The translations under genes and the position numbers were made by a program. The notes beneath the pieces were generated by a model. It was not told the DNA's origin, did no database searches, and saw only the letters and a list, made by a program, of their open reading frames with translations. Shown in pieces: positions 48,101 through 58,804 of a stretch of DNA of 64,000 nt; within the stretch, counting starts at the first letter, position 1, and every line of letters begins with the position of its first letter. The stretch is from Costus lasius (Eukaryota > Streptophyta > Magnoliopsida > Zingiberales > Costaceae), in contig CM050452.1 of NCBI GenBank assembly GCA_027563935.2, positions 33,488,850 through 33,552,849 on the forward strand, given 5' to 3'.

Positions 48101-49784
48101 TCAAATCAGAAGTAGAATCATCCTGCACCTTAACATGTGCAAGATAACCCTTGCACCCACTAGCAAGCAATTTCCTGGCCTGTAGGAAAGATATCACATG
48201 TGGTCCTTGGTCTGACACTAGACCTCTCACAAAAATCCGATTTCCATCAAGTAAATTCAGGGTGATTACTTTCTCAAAGCAATCCACAGTGGCATGATGT
48301 GAGGATAACCAATCCATACCTAGGATGACATCATAATCTTGCATGTCTAAAAGGATTAGATCCACAAGAAACTCATAACACTCTACATGCACTACACAAT
48401 TAGCACAAACAGTGTCTGTAGATAATGATTTTCCTAAGGGAGTACTTACAGACACAACATAATTCAGCACCTTAGGCAACACAGGTAAACATGCAGCAAA
48501 TTTAACAGATACAAAAGATAAATTTGCACCAGGGTCAAATAAAATGCGAGCTAACTGATCAAATACAAATAAGGTACCTTCCACGACGGATCGGGAAGCT
48601 CGTGTATCCTTCTCAGCCACAGCATAAACTCGGGTCTGGACTGTAGGCTTATCTGCGCCTCTCTGCTGCATCTCTGGTTCTTTGCAGTCCTTGACCATGT
48701 GCCCAGGTTTCTTACACCTGAAGCATACACCATTCTTCTTATAACAGTCCTTCATTAGATGTCCCTTGATCCCACAATAATTGCAAGTTCGGTCCTCTGT
48801 GTTACTGTTCCTTACATCCCTTGCATCCCTGGACTGCTGCGGTACATCCCTGAACTGCTGCGGTGCCTTGTAAGAGTAAGGCTTATACCTGCTCTTCTTG
48901 TAGTCCTTATGCTTAGGGTACTTCTTACCCTTGCCGCCATTACCATACTGAGGAACTGTCGCCTCAATTGCAGGAATCATAGTCGCGGCAGCATTAGAAC
49001 TCCTCTCAGATATATATCTCTCTATGGTGCGTGCTCGCCCAACAGTCTCAACGTAAGTCTCCAAGTGTTGAGCACCAACCTGCTCCCTAATGTCCCATCT
49101 GAGACCTCTGAGAAACTTAGTAGCCCTCCTCTTTTCAGTGTTTATCAGGTGAGGGGCATACTTTCCCAACTTAGTGAACCGCAACTCATACTGGTCCACA
49201 GTCATATCACCCTGCTCCAGGTGAATAAATTCCACCTCTCGGTCCTCCACCAAGCTATCAGGGAAGTACTTCTCGTTAAATCGAGACAAGAAGTAGGGCC
49301 AATCCACTGTTTCATGTTTTTCTTCAGCTAGCCTCACAACGCCCTTCCACCACTCATCTGCGTCACCACGCATCATATAGGTGGCCAGACACAGCTTGTC
49401 CTCATCCGAGCAACGCATAACTTGGAAAATCTTTTCCAAGACCAACTGCCAGTTCTCTGCAGTACTTGATTCTGAGCCCCCATAAAAAGAACTAGGACCC
49501 AGTTTCTGGAATTCACTCACAAGTGAGGCATAGCGCCGGTGAGCTCCCTCCTGAGAGTCATCCCCCACTGCCCGGGTAGTAGTCTGGGGTCTCTCCTGAG
49601 TCAACTGCTGCAAGAGCTGTTGTTGCGCTTCTTGATGCTGAGTCTGTTGCTGCTGCAGCATCTGAGCTTGCCTCTCAATCATGGCACCCTGTTGCTGTAC
49701 CATGCCTGTCAGAGCCTCAATAGCCCTTGAGAAATTCGGGGTCTGCTCATCCTCGCCGCTAGCATTTCCTCTAGTTCGCACCAT
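45189..49784 (-). CDS. Gypsy-2 gag-pol polyprotein, open frame (1531 aa)
   Basis: Uninterrupted frame from the ATG at 49784 (MVRTRG). By residue: glutamine-rich stretch 30-62; gag about 85-265; CCHC knuckles at 334-347 and 354-367; protease FDPGANLSF with D-P-G at 417-419; RT with FIDD; RNase H from YTDASG; integrase; and a chromodomain-like tail ([17 protein letters not shown]). It has the same design as Gypsy-1 but is a distinct family, with divergent gag and LTR. One key residue looks lost: the first Cys of the integrase CxxC zinc site is Ser (VSRSLTCQ, codon 46332-46334), where Gypsy-1 has VSRCLTCQ. The frame is intact, but integrase may be impaired. Confidence 0.94.
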   Translation of the reverse strand: MVRTRGNASGEDEQTPNFSRAIEALTGMVQQQGAMIERQAQMLQQQQTQHQEAQQQLLQQLTQERPQTTTRAVGDDSQEGAHRRYASLVSEFQKLGPSSFYGGSESSTAENWQLVLEKIFQVMRCSDEDKLCLATYMMRGDADEWWKGVVRLAEEKHETVDWPYFLSRFNEKYFPDSLVEDREVEFIHLEQGDMTVDQYELRFTKLGKYAPHLINTEKRRATKFLRGLRWDIREQVGAQHLETYVETVGRARTIERYISERSSNAAATMIPAIEATVPQYGNGGKGKKYPKHKDYKKSRYKPYSYKAPQQFRDVPQQSRDARDVRNSNTEDRTCNYCGIKGHLMKDCYKKNGVCFRCKKPGHMVKDCKEPEMQQRGADKPTVQTRVYAVAEKDTRASRSVVEGTLFVFDQLARILFDPGANLSFVSVKFAACLPVLPKVLNYVVSVSTPLGKSLSTDTVCANCVVHVECYEFLVDLILLDMQDYDVILGMDWLSSHHATVDCFEKVITLNLLDGNRIFVRGLVSDQGPHVISFLQARKLLASGCKGYLAHVKVQDDSTSDLTQMAVVKEFPDVFSEEFSGLPPIREVEFGIELAPGTAPISRAPYRMATSELAELKKQLEELLEKGYIRPSASPWGAPVLFVKKKDGTLRMCIDYRQLNQVTIKNKYPLPRIDDLFDQLQGATVFSKIDLRSGYYQLRVKDEDIFKTAFRTRYGHFEFLVMPFGLTNAPAVFMDLMNRVFHELLDSCVVVFIDDILVYSRTTSDHVSDLRRVLEILRKNRLYAKASKCEFWLEKISFLGHVISGQGVSMDPVKVQAILDWGRPTSATEIRSFLGLAGYYRRFVEGFSKLAGPLTKLTRKEAKFIWDDKCEESFQELKRRLTSTPILIIPSDGERFTVYTDASGKGLGCVLMQKGSVVAYASRQLKEYELNYPTHDLELATVAFALKIWHHYLLGQEFDLFTDHQSLKYIFTQKELNMRQRRWMELIKDYDFSIQYQAGKANVVADALSRHPVTSVAALRVSEWQLLQEFRDLRISVSPKVQSGYVAFLRVQSALLQKIRDQQSVDPRLVQIRDSLVAGTVQDFSLSDDGVLRFRGRMCVPEEPSLRKEILEDSHNSKYSLHPGVTKMYQDLKKSFWWPGMKKEVFDFVSRSLTCQTVKAEHQKPGGLLQPLPIPEWKWECISMDFVCGLPRTRLGHDAIWVIVDRLTKSAHFLPIKMTYPLERLARLYIDEIVRLHGVPVDIVSDRDSRFLSRFWKSLQEGLGTKLSFSTAYHPQSDGQTERTIQTLEDLMRAYVVDWSSEWNRDLSLIEFTYNNSFHSSIQMAPYEALYGRRCRTPLCWEETGDRMILRSDAVQETTDKVREIQNKLKISRDRQKSYADDRRRPLEFMVGDHVFLKVSPTKGVMRFGRKGKLSPRFVGPFDIIERVGPVAYRLALPPAMDHVHNVFHVSALRKYHPDPSHVLELEPLQIQSDLTFEERPLRIVDRKDKVLRNKSIPLVKVIWGNQSVEEATWETEADMRKFYAYLFDDMN

Positions 49785-49896
49785 CTTAAGTTCCTACACA
49801 CACATACCACAGTAAGGAAAACAAACATAAACCTATCAGGTGTCTAGCAATACACAAACATGTTTTCCCCCGAACTAAGTTTTAGCTAGTCAACTC

Positions 49897-49907
49897 CTCT
49901 GATACCA
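49897..49907 (-). other. Gypsy-2 primer-binding site
   Basis: The complement reads TGGTATCAGAG, three bases from the LTR edge at 49911. It matches initiator tRNA-Met. The stretch 49785-49896 is a short leader with nothing else visible. Confidence 0.9.
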
Positions 49908-49910
49908 TTC

Positions 49911-50089
49911 TGTCACATCCCGTTATCTTAACCCCAAACAAGCAACACAAGTCATGAAAGATACAGGATGTTATCATACAAGATCGATGCATATGCTAGG
50001 TAAAACCAAGTTCAGGAAATCACGATCTGAAAATTTTCAAAATTCATACATACAATCTCCAAGAAACACAAATTTCATAAATGTACCTG
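49911..50089 (-). repeat. Gypsy-2 5' LTR remnant, left arm of a perfect inverted repeat
   Basis: The 179 LTR bases next to the primer-binding site, starting TGTCACATCCCG on the plus strand. It is followed, after 25 bases, by its own exact reverse complement (50115-50293). The rest of the 5' LTR is absent here. Confidence 0.93.
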
Positions 50090-50293
50090 TCTAGTGCAAG
50101 GATTGCGTGGGTGGCAGGTACATTTATGAAATTTGTGTTTCTTGGAGATTGTATGTATGAATTTTGAAAATTTTCAGATCGTGATTTCCTGAACTTGGTT
50201 TTACCTAGCATATGCATCGATCTTGTATGATAACATCCTGTATCTTTCATGACTTGTGTTGCTTGTTTGGGGTTAAGATAACGGGATGTGACA
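50090..50293 (+). repeat. Inverted Gypsy-2 LTR end, right arm plus 25-bp spacer
   Basis: A 204-bp LTR terminal fragment in plus orientation ending at a true LTR terminus. Bases 50115-50293 are identical, by reading, to the reverse complement of 49911-50089. The spacer TCTAGTGCAAGGATTGCGTG... is the LTR sequence expected next to it. The flank CTTAC (50294-50298) is Copia-F sequence and a candidate target duplication. Confidence 0.92.
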
Positions 50294-50368
50294 CTTACCA
50301 AGCCTCTGGCGTAGCAGAAGCATGAGAAGCACTGTAATAATATGGGTTTGAGATTTCTCAACCATTAG
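50294..50368 (+). pseudogene. Copia-F pol C-terminal remnant
   Basis: About 25 codons of the pol C-terminus (Leu-Thr-Lys-Pro-Leu region to the FLNH end), with TAG at 50312-50314 where A-type copies have CAG. The same TAG occurs in Copia-D. Too short to function. Confidence 0.8.
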
Positions 50369-50388
50369 ATTAAGTGCAAGTGGGAGAT

Positions 50389-52097
50389 TGTTGGGGTATG
50401 CCCTTAAGGCTAATGTTTGAGGCCTTAGGATTCTATGAGTATCATGTATAAACTGTGATGTTTATAAAGGCAATGGTTGTTATTCAGTATGTTACATTGT
50501 CTGCTGCAATAAGTGTGCTTCTGAATAATGTCTCAATGCTGTTCAGCTAGGCTGACATGCTGTAATGTCCTTAGTCGAGATATCTTGGTGAACATGAGAC
50601 AGCCTTGATATGATTGAGACTAATATGTGTTCTAATCTTATAGGATGCTTCGAGCATGGAATAAGATGTAGACTCATGGGTACATTGGATGTACTGGACA
50701 GACCCTACTAGGATATTCAATTGCTTGTCACAATGTGAATAATCCTTGTATGCATCAAGTGGCACATGTCCTCTGACTTGAGATCACTTGTGTTTCTAAA
50801 TGATGATTGTCATTGTTTTGAGGTAGTTCAATATCATTTGAAACATAATGGTTATAGACTGTCTTGGATAATGATCATGAGTCAGGTTAGGACACTAGTG
50901 ATGGATATAGGATTGCCGTCTCCTTGTTTAAGGAGTGTGATGTTCTAAAGGGGCCCCCCTAAATGAGATGATTGAGAAAGTGTATGGCCATACCCAGGTG
51001 ACTATGTTCATCTGGTCTAATCATGCTCATCATATTGGAGCTACAGGCTTGACACCCTTGTCCAATAAGAACATCCAGTGGCAAAGGAAACTTGTATGCC
51101 TCGTGAAGTAACTTCACACTTGTGCTGTGATGTGGGAGTAGTCTTGGAAGACTCTTTCCTTTATATCGGGAGACAGTGATGTGTTGCTAGATACCCCTCA
51201 CTGATCGTGATAACATAAGTTATCGTTACCGACATTTAAAGGAAACCCTCAGGGTCGCACAATTTGAAGATATGGCTTACTTAAGTCAGATCGTGTGGAC
51301 TGAATTGTTTGGGTTCAGTTTGAAGGGATTTAATCTCTGATTATAAGTGAGATCTGGTCTGATCATGTTTGATTGATTAGGGCTTGAGATCGGTAAGCTT
51401 TGATCGAGAGAGTTGATGCTAGATCGGTGAGATCAGGGGCATCAAGAAATGAACGGTTAGATCTTGAACCTTTAGGGTTTATTGTGATCTAGACCATATG
51501 GCTTGGGTTAATTGGTCTTGGACCAAACCGACATTGAACCGGCTCATGAATGAGCGCATGGTTCATGGGAGATGAGATAAGCGCTTGGTTCACTTAAGGG
51601 TGAACGCATGAGCCTTGACTACTTTCCATTTTGGGAATTCGGTTTCCAAATGGAATGTGTGTAACGCCTCCACATTAGTGTGAGAGGTTACTCACTCTCT
51701 CGATGGATCCTCTCTTGTGAATGCTTCCCCTTTTCGGTGGTGTGGATTCTGACGAAAACAAGAGAAGGAAGTCTCGCCAAGCAAGAAGCTCTCTTCCCTT
51801 CCATACGGCAAGGACACTTGAAGATCTTTGCTAGAACAAAGATCAACAAGAGGAAGCCATCTCTCTTCTTGTGTGCGTCACTTGTGGAGAAGATCTCTCT
51901 TGGTCTTTGCTTCCAAGCCGCATCCACTCATGGCTATGGTATGAACTTCCTCTTGATCCATTCAATCATTTGAAGTTGATCATAAGAATATATTACATGC
52001 GATTTTATTGAAACCCTAGCATCTTCATGCGAAAATGAAATATGCGCCACCCTTAGGGTTTCACCCCCTTGCGCTCCCCCTTGAAGGGGACTCTACA
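50389..52097 (+). repeat. Copia-F 3' LTR (1709 bp)
   Basis: Runs from TGTTGGGGTATGCC to GGGGACTCTACA, preceded by the purine tract CAAGTGGGAGAT. It contains the palindrome GATAAC-ATAA-GTTATC at 51209-51224. Its first few hundred bases are almost the same as the Copia-E LTR in reverse. Confidence 0.92.
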
Positions 52098-52778
52098 CAC
52101 ATGTATCTTTTATTCTTCAGCTATCACTATAGAATTTGCATGATAGTAAGAAGATAAAAAGACCGTTAAAATCCAACGTAAATATCAAGCTAAGGATTGC
52201 CTTCTGACGCGAAACCTCACTGTTCTGACTATCGTTGGGGCCGTGTTGTACCCACTCAGTGGGCACGCCCAGCTATCTTCAGACGGTGCGCGATTACACC
52301 TACATGCTACAGAGAAGGGATTTATCGCTTCTCGTTGCTCAGCATAGCACGTGGTGGTCCAGGAAGTAGGTCAGGTCAGCTTGACCATATAGGCTACAAG
52401 TTGAGCACATGATAGCTATATGGAGGCAGCCATCTGAGGAATCAGAAACTGTGTTGTACCAACTCAGTTGGCACAGTCTTCTGGATTGCCTAGATGAAGG
52501 GGAATCGCACGGGTTGGCGATTGGCATGGATTGCCTACCAGTGATTAGTGCTTGAACTCTCTGTGCATCTTATCTCGCCTGAGCGGGACGCGGAGATCAA
52601 ATATGAAATCTGGATCCCATCTCACTAAAAGAGTTTGACTCTTTCGGGCTATTTTATTGGATTTTCAGTCAGATAAAATAGTGAGAAAAGAATCACTCTT
52701 AAGTCCTGGAATGATTCTAACATGGATATTGACCTTGTTGTTCTTGCTATGTTGTAGATTCCTGCAGCAACGAACACC
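52098..52778 (+). other. Copia-G leader, gag-proximal part, with two hairpins
   Basis: Matches the D and C leaders. The hairpins are CCCACTCAGTGGG (52251-52263) and CCAACTCAGTTGG (52459-52471). No gene is supported. Confidence 0.75.
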
Positions 52779-55700
52779 ACAGGGCTCAACTTGCGATCCA
52801 TATTGGAAAATGAGAAGTTTGCTGGGCCAAACTTCTCAGACTGGTACAGACAGCTAAAGATTGTCCTCAAAGTTGAGAGAAAGCTGTACGTCCTTGAGCC
52901 GGCAATGCCGGCTCAACCCGCTGCGAATGTCGCAAGGGCGGTTTGAGATGCTTATGAGAAGCACGTCAGTGATAGTACTGATGTCGCTTGCCTTATGCTT
53001 GCGTCAATGAAGCCCGAGCTCCAGCGTCAGCATGAGGATTTATCTGCTATTTATATTATAGCAAATCTGAAAATGTTGTATGCTGCACAGGCAAGGACAG
53101 AACGCTATAACTTGATGAAACTTTTCTTTCATAGCAAGCTGACTGAAGGGAGTCCAGTGGGAGCTCACGTACTCAAGATGATTGGGTACAAAGAAGCGCT
53201 AGAGAAACTGGGACATACCATCAATCAAGAACTTGTTGTAGACATCATCTTGCAGTCTCTCCCGGCTTCTTTCGATGCGTTCATCATTAATTTTAATATG
53301 AACAAAATCGACTGTACTCCGGCAGAATTACTGAATATGCTCTGCACTACAGAGCAGACTCTTGAGAAGGGAAAGCCTTCGTCCTCTGCCTTGATGGTTC
53401 CTCTAGGGAATAAGAAGAAGGGGAAGAAGGGCAAAAACCCTAACAAGAGCTACAACAAGGCTTTGAAATAAAAGGTGAAGCGGTCAAAGGACAACAGATG
53501 CTTCCATTGTGGCCAGCTGGGTCACTGGAAGAAGGACTGTAGAGCGCTCCGAGGAGAGAAGAAGGGAAGCAAGCCTTCCACTTCTGGCTCAGGTATTTTC
53601 GTGACTGAAGTCATGGTTGCTTCTTCTATTTCATGGGTGTTGGACACTGCATGTGGAGTTCACATTTGTTCAAATGTGCAGGAACTCAAGAGAAGAAGAC
53701 AGGTGGGACAGCATGAGGTGGACCTACGAGTTGGAAACGGGGCACGAGTTGCTGCTGTTGCTGTAGGAGAATATCACATCTCTTTACCATCTGGACTTGT
53801 ATTAGAACTTGACAATTGTTACTTTGTACCAAGCATAACAAAGAATATTATCTCTATTCCTGCTCTTGTCAGGAAAGGTTTTTCATTTGAATGCAAAACT
53901 TCACAGTGCTGTATTTCATTTGATGGTATTGTTTATGCAACTGGATCGATTAACAATGGGTTATACATGTTGGACATGGAATGTTCTGTACAAAAAATTG
54001 ATAATAAGAAAGCCAAGCATGCTAATGACAGCACCTTGTTATGGCATAGTCGTCTAGGTCATATTAACAAGAAACGCATTAAGCGGTTGCATGACTATGG
54101 ACTGCTGGGATCATTCTCCTGTGAGGAGCTTGATACATGCAAAGCTTGTTTAATGGGTAAGATGACGAAGACTCCTTTTACAAATAAAGGTAAAAGGGCT
54201 TCAGGTTTACTTGACCTTATTCACAGTGATGTGTGTGGGCCATTTAGTAAACATGCCAGAGGTGGCTATTCATACTTCATTACTTTTACTGATGATTTCA
54301 GTAGGTATGGTTATGTCTACTTAATGAGACATAAGAGTGAATCTTTTGACAAATTCAAAGAATTCAAAAATGAAGTACAGAATCAGTTAGGCCAAAATAT
54401 CAAGGCACTTCGATCAGATCGAGGTGGAGAATACTTGAGTCATGAGTTTAATGACTATCTGAAGGAGTGTGGGATCATCTCACAGCTCACTCCGCCGGGG
54501 ACACCGCAATGGAATGGTGTGTCCGAGAGGAGGAATCGAACCTTATTGGATATGGTTCGGTCTATGATGAGTCAAGCTACTCTACCTTACTCCTTTTGGG
54601 GATTTGCACTGGAAACAGCTGCAAAGGTGCTAAACCGAGTACCATCCAAGGCCGTTTCAAAGATGCCATATGAGTTATGGTATGGGAAACAGCCGAGCTT
54701 GACATTTATCAAGATCTGGGGTTGCGAGGCTTATGTCAAAAAGCTCGCCTCTGGGATACTGGAAAGCAGATCTGATAAATGCATATTTGTCGGATACCCT
54801 AAAGAAACTAAGGGTTATTATTTCTACAATCCCAAGGAGAATAAAGTATTTGTTGCTCGAATGGCTATTTTTCTTGAGAAGGAGTTTCTTCTGCAAGAGG
54901 CCAGTGGGAGAGAAATAAAGCTGGATGAAATTCCATAAGAGGGACAAAGTAGTCAAGCACAGTTGGATGAGCCTGAGCCAATAGATCAGGTTAATGTTCA
55001 ACCTGAGGCTCAGACATCACGGGAACCGCGTAGATCGGGAAGGATTCGTCGTCAGCCTAAGCGCTATGACGGAGTCTACATCATTAATGATGAACCCCTC
55101 ACTTATGCGGATGCGGTCAGTGGACCGGAGTCAGCAAGATGGCTTGAAGCTATGCGAGCCGAGATGGACTCCATGTCAGATAACCAAGTCTGGGATTTGG
55201 TTGATCCGCCTCCGGGAATAATCCCTATAGGCTGTAAGTGGATCTTCAGAAAGAAGAAAGACATGGATGGTAACGTAGTTACCTATAAGGGCAGGCTAGT
55301 TGCGAAAGGTTTCAAACAAATCTACGGGATAGATTATGATGAAACTTTCTCTCCTGTAGCCATGTTCAAGTCCATTCGAATTATTTTCGCGATAGCAGCA
55401 TATTATGATTATGAGATCTGGCAAATGGATGTGAAAACCGCTTTCCTTAACGGAAAATTAGAAGAGGATGTGTACATGACACAACCTGAAGGTTTCATTA
55501 ACCCATCAGAACGTCATAGAATATGCAAATTAAAAAAGTCCATTTATGGACTAAAACAAGCATCGAGAAGCTGGAATATTCGTTTTGATGAATCAGTTTC
55601 TGAATTTGGTTTCATCAAAAATGAAGATGACCCGTGTGTATATAAAAGGTTTAGTGGGAGCGTGATTACTTTCCTAGTTCTCTACGTGGATGATATTTTA

Positions 55701-56666
55701 ATCATTGGAAACGATATTCCTGAACTGCATGCAGTCAAAGCATGGTTAAGAAAATGTTTCCAGATGAAAGATTTAGGAGAAGCGACCTATATACTAGGTG
55801 TGAAGATCTTTAGAAATAGATCTAATAGGCTTCTCGGGCTATGCCAAAGTACTTACATCGATAAGGCCCTGGAGAGATTCCATTTAGAAAATTCTAAAAG
55901 AGGATATCTTCCAGTCAGACATGGTCTGAATCTTTCAAAAGGCCAGTGTCCTCAAACACAGTCTGAGAAAGATGAGATGGACAATACGCCTTATGCTTCG
56001 GCTATTGGGTCCATCATGTATGCAATGTTGTGTACTCGCCTAGACGTCGCTTATGGGTTAAGTGTAACCAGTCGGTTCCAAGGTAATCCAGGGAAGGCAC
56101 ACTGGATTGCAGTCAAGAACATTTTAAAATATCTTCGGAGAACCAAAGATATGTTCTTGATTTATGGAGGTCAGGGAGAACTCAGTATTGAAGGATATAC
56201 TGATGCTTCGTTCCAATCTGACCAAGATGATTTCCGATCGCAATCAGGCTATGTTTTTAGCTTGAATGGAGGAGCAGTGGTGTGGAAGAGTTTCAAACAA
56301 TCAATTGTTGCTGATTCCACAGCAGAAGCCGAGTATGTTGCAGCCTCAGAAGCATCAAAGGAGGCAGTATGGATTCGCAAGTTCATTCAGGAACTTGGTG
56401 TTGTTCCTTCAAGTGCAGATCCATTGGTTATCTTCTGTGATAACACCGGAGCGATTGCACAAGTGAAGGAACCACGGTCACACCAGAAGTCCAAGCACAT
56501 ACAGAGAAGGTTTCACTTGATCCGTGAAATCATTGATCGACGAGACATCAAGATCTGCAAGATTCATACAGATGACAATCTAGCTGACCCGCTTACAAAG
56601 CCTCTGACGCAGCAGAAGCATGAGAAGCACTGTAAAAATATGGGTTTGAGATTTCTCAACCATTAG
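52779..56666 (+). pseudogene. Copia-G gag-pol, full length but with three stops
   Basis: One continuous frame with no indel shift. It is stopped by TGA at 52944-52946 (CGG/CGA in relatives), TAA at 53469-53471 (CAA) and TAA at 54936-54938 (GAA). The gag start reads ACA-GGG instead of ATG-AGC, as in Copia-D. All domains are readable: gag, the CCHC knuckle, protease D-T-A, the integrase HHCC and DDE, RT with YVDDILIIG and RNase H. The length matches Copia-B. Two stops are simple C-to-T changes and the TGA includes one. Not functional. Confidence 0.93.
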
Positions 56667-56686
56667 TTTAAGTGCAAGTGGGAGAT

Positions 56687-58348
56687 TGTTTGGGTATGCC
56701 CTTAAGGCTAATGTTTGAGGCCTTGGGTTATTGTCAGTATCATGTATAAACTAAATATTTGTTTCCAAGGCAATTGTTGTTATTCAGATTGTTACATTAT
56801 CTGCTGTTTTATGTATACTTCTGAGTAATGTCTCGATGATGTTCAGTTTAGCTGACATTCAGTATTGTCCTTAGTCGAGATATCTTGGTGAACGTGAGAC
56901 AGCCTTGGTATGATTGAGACTAATATGTGTTCTAATCTTATAGGATGCTTCGAGCATGGAATAAGATTTAGACACATAGGTGCATTGGATATACTGGACT
57001 GACCCTTCTCAGGATATTCAATTGTTTGTCACAATGTGAATAATCCTTGTTTGCAAGCAAGTGGTATATTCCCACTGACTTGAGATCACTTGTGTTTCTA
57101 AGTGATGATTGGCATTATCTTGAGGTAGTTCCATATCGTTTGAAAGATAATGATTAAGGATTATCTTGGATAGTGGGCATGAGTCATGTTAGGGTACTTG
57201 TGATAGATATAGGATTGCCTCTCCTGGTTGGAGTGAGATGTTCTAAAGGGGCCCTATGGATGAAATGGTTGAGAATGTGTTTGGCCATACCCAGATGACT
57301 ATGTTCATCTGATCTAACCATTTTCATCATGTTGGAATCACAGGCTTGACACGCTTGTCCGACGAGAACATCCAGTGGCAAAGGGAAACATATATACCAA
57401 GTGAATGAGTTTCACACTTGTGCTGAAGTTTGGGAGTAGTCTTGGAAGACTCTTTCCTTCATATTGGAAGACAGTGATGTGTTGCTAGATACCTCTCTCT
57501 GGTCGTGATAATGTAAGTTATCGTTACCGACATTGAAGGAAACCCTTAGGGTCGCACAATTTGATGATATGGCTTACTTATTTCAGATCGTGTGGACTGG
57601 AATTATTCTAGTTCAGTTTAAAGGAATTTAAGCTCTGATTAAAAGTGAGATATAGTCTAATCATGTTTGATTGATTAGGACATGTGATCGGTAAGCTTTG
57701 ATCAGAGGATTGAAGCTTGATCGTAAAGATCAGGGGTTCAATGTGATGTGTGGTTAGATCTTGAGCCATCTGGTTCAAAGAAGATTATAACCAGGGCTGG
57801 TTTGATTTGGTGCTTGAACCAAATTGAAATTGAACCGGTTCACTTGTGAACGCATGGTTCAATTAAAAGGGGAGTTTTCGATCACTTAAAGGGAGTTATG
57901 GAGGGAGTTACAAATTCGGTACTTACCATAAGTGGTGGCGGAATTTTTCCTTTGGTGACACACGATTTTCGATTCCCCCTCTCGCCTCCTCCTCTCTTCA
58001 CTCTCGTGTGTGGATCATCTTCACGCAAGGAAGAGAAGCTTGACCGGCCAAAGGGGACACACATCTTCCTTTCCTAGAGACGATTAAGACTCCTTGGTGT
58101 CTTTGCTAGCACAAGGAACACAAGGAAGAAAGCTTTTCTCATCTTGTGTGTGACATCTTTGGAGAAGAGGCACTCGCCCCTTTCATCTTCCAAGTCGCCT
58201 CTCACATCATGGCACAAGTAATACTCTAACTTGTCCTATACAAGTTATAGAAGGTTGATCATGTGCTCAACTCATGCGATCCTAGATTTTCCGCTGCGAC
58301 AAGTTTTATTTTGAAATAATACTTGTGACCTAGGTTCTCTATTAAGGT
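56687..58348 (+). repeat. Copia-G 3' LTR (about 1.66 kb)
   Basis: Starts TGTTTGGGTATGCC after the purine tract. It is the most diverged LTR of its group here; the conserved palindrome has become GATAATGTAAGTTATC (57507-57522), keeping a G-T pair. The right end is approximate. Confidence 0.8.
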
Positions 58349-58804
58349 TGACTTCGGTAACATAAATACCTGAGCATGAAGACAAGGCCTAGCCTTTCTT
58401 CTCCTCATTCTAAAGTTGCAACATGTCCTTCAACATGTGAGGTGGCCCTCCACACACTGAATATCAACTTTAGGAGGATTGAGCTCAACCAATTCATCAA
58501 AGAGCTGCCTTAGATTAAAATAATCTCAGAGGCACTCTTTGATTCTTATCACCCTCTAAATTCAGGTGACATGTTGGTTAGCAACCTCCAAAGTATCAAC
58601 CTGATGCTTATCATAAGCATCCCTCTCAGCCGCTGAGGCCGAGCATGGAAGTGGGTCAGGAATAGGACACTCAAGGACATAAAGCTTCCTTTCGAGCTTG
58701 AGCACGATTCTCAAGTTCATATACCAATCCAGTAAGTTGGATCCAACCAACTTATCCCTTTCCAGGGTAGATCGCAGTGACCAACTGCTATTGTTCATAG
58801 CCAT
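58349..58804 (-). pseudogene. Copia-H gag fragment
   Basis: From the ATG at 58804 (MAMNN) or 58798. The first ~80 codons encode a copia gag N-terminus with LRSTLERDKLVGSNLLDWY and IVLKLERKLYVLE, aligning with Copia-B gag residues 5-40. The frame ends at TGA just left of 58562. Further left, 58349-58400 resembles the gag segment downstream of the zinc knuckle (reverse of ACTTCGGTAACATAAATACC), so most of gag between is deleted or scrambled. Non-functional. Confidence 0.75.

Larger units (their letters stand above)
39302..50293 (-). mobile_element. Gypsy-2: Ty3/gypsy element with rearranged LTRs
   Basis: Minus-strand chromovirus-like element with an intact polyprotein frame, primer-binding site and polypurine tract. 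Its left (3') LTR lacks about 165 outer bases and carries an inverted solo LTR of the same family. Its right (5') LTR keeps only 179 bp and is followed by a 204-bp inverted LTR end. The right boundary (GGGATGTGACA, 50293) is a true LTR terminus next to Copia-F, but the left boundary is not. It is a rearranged copy, unlikely to mobilise in cis. Confidence 0.88.
50294..52097 (+). mobile_element. Copia-F: 3' end of a forward copia element
   Basis: Only the last bases of pol, the polypurine tract and a full 3' LTR remain. The left side is cut by the Gypsy-2 LTR end. The right flank CACAT (52098-52102) is leader of Copia-G and the likely target duplication. F and Copia-E face each other with their 3' ends pointing outward. 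Confidence 0.88.
52098..58348 (+). mobile_element. Copia-G: decayed forward copia element (5' LTR not in place)
   Basis: Leader from 52098, gag-pol with three nonsense codons, and a 3' LTR. Its 5' LTR and first part of the leader should lie left of Copia-F but are not found there, because the E/Gypsy-2/F rearrangement intervenes. The right end is placed at about 58348, where sequence of Copia-H gag begins. I could not find a clean CA terminus, so allow some 20 bases either way. Confidence 0.8.
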
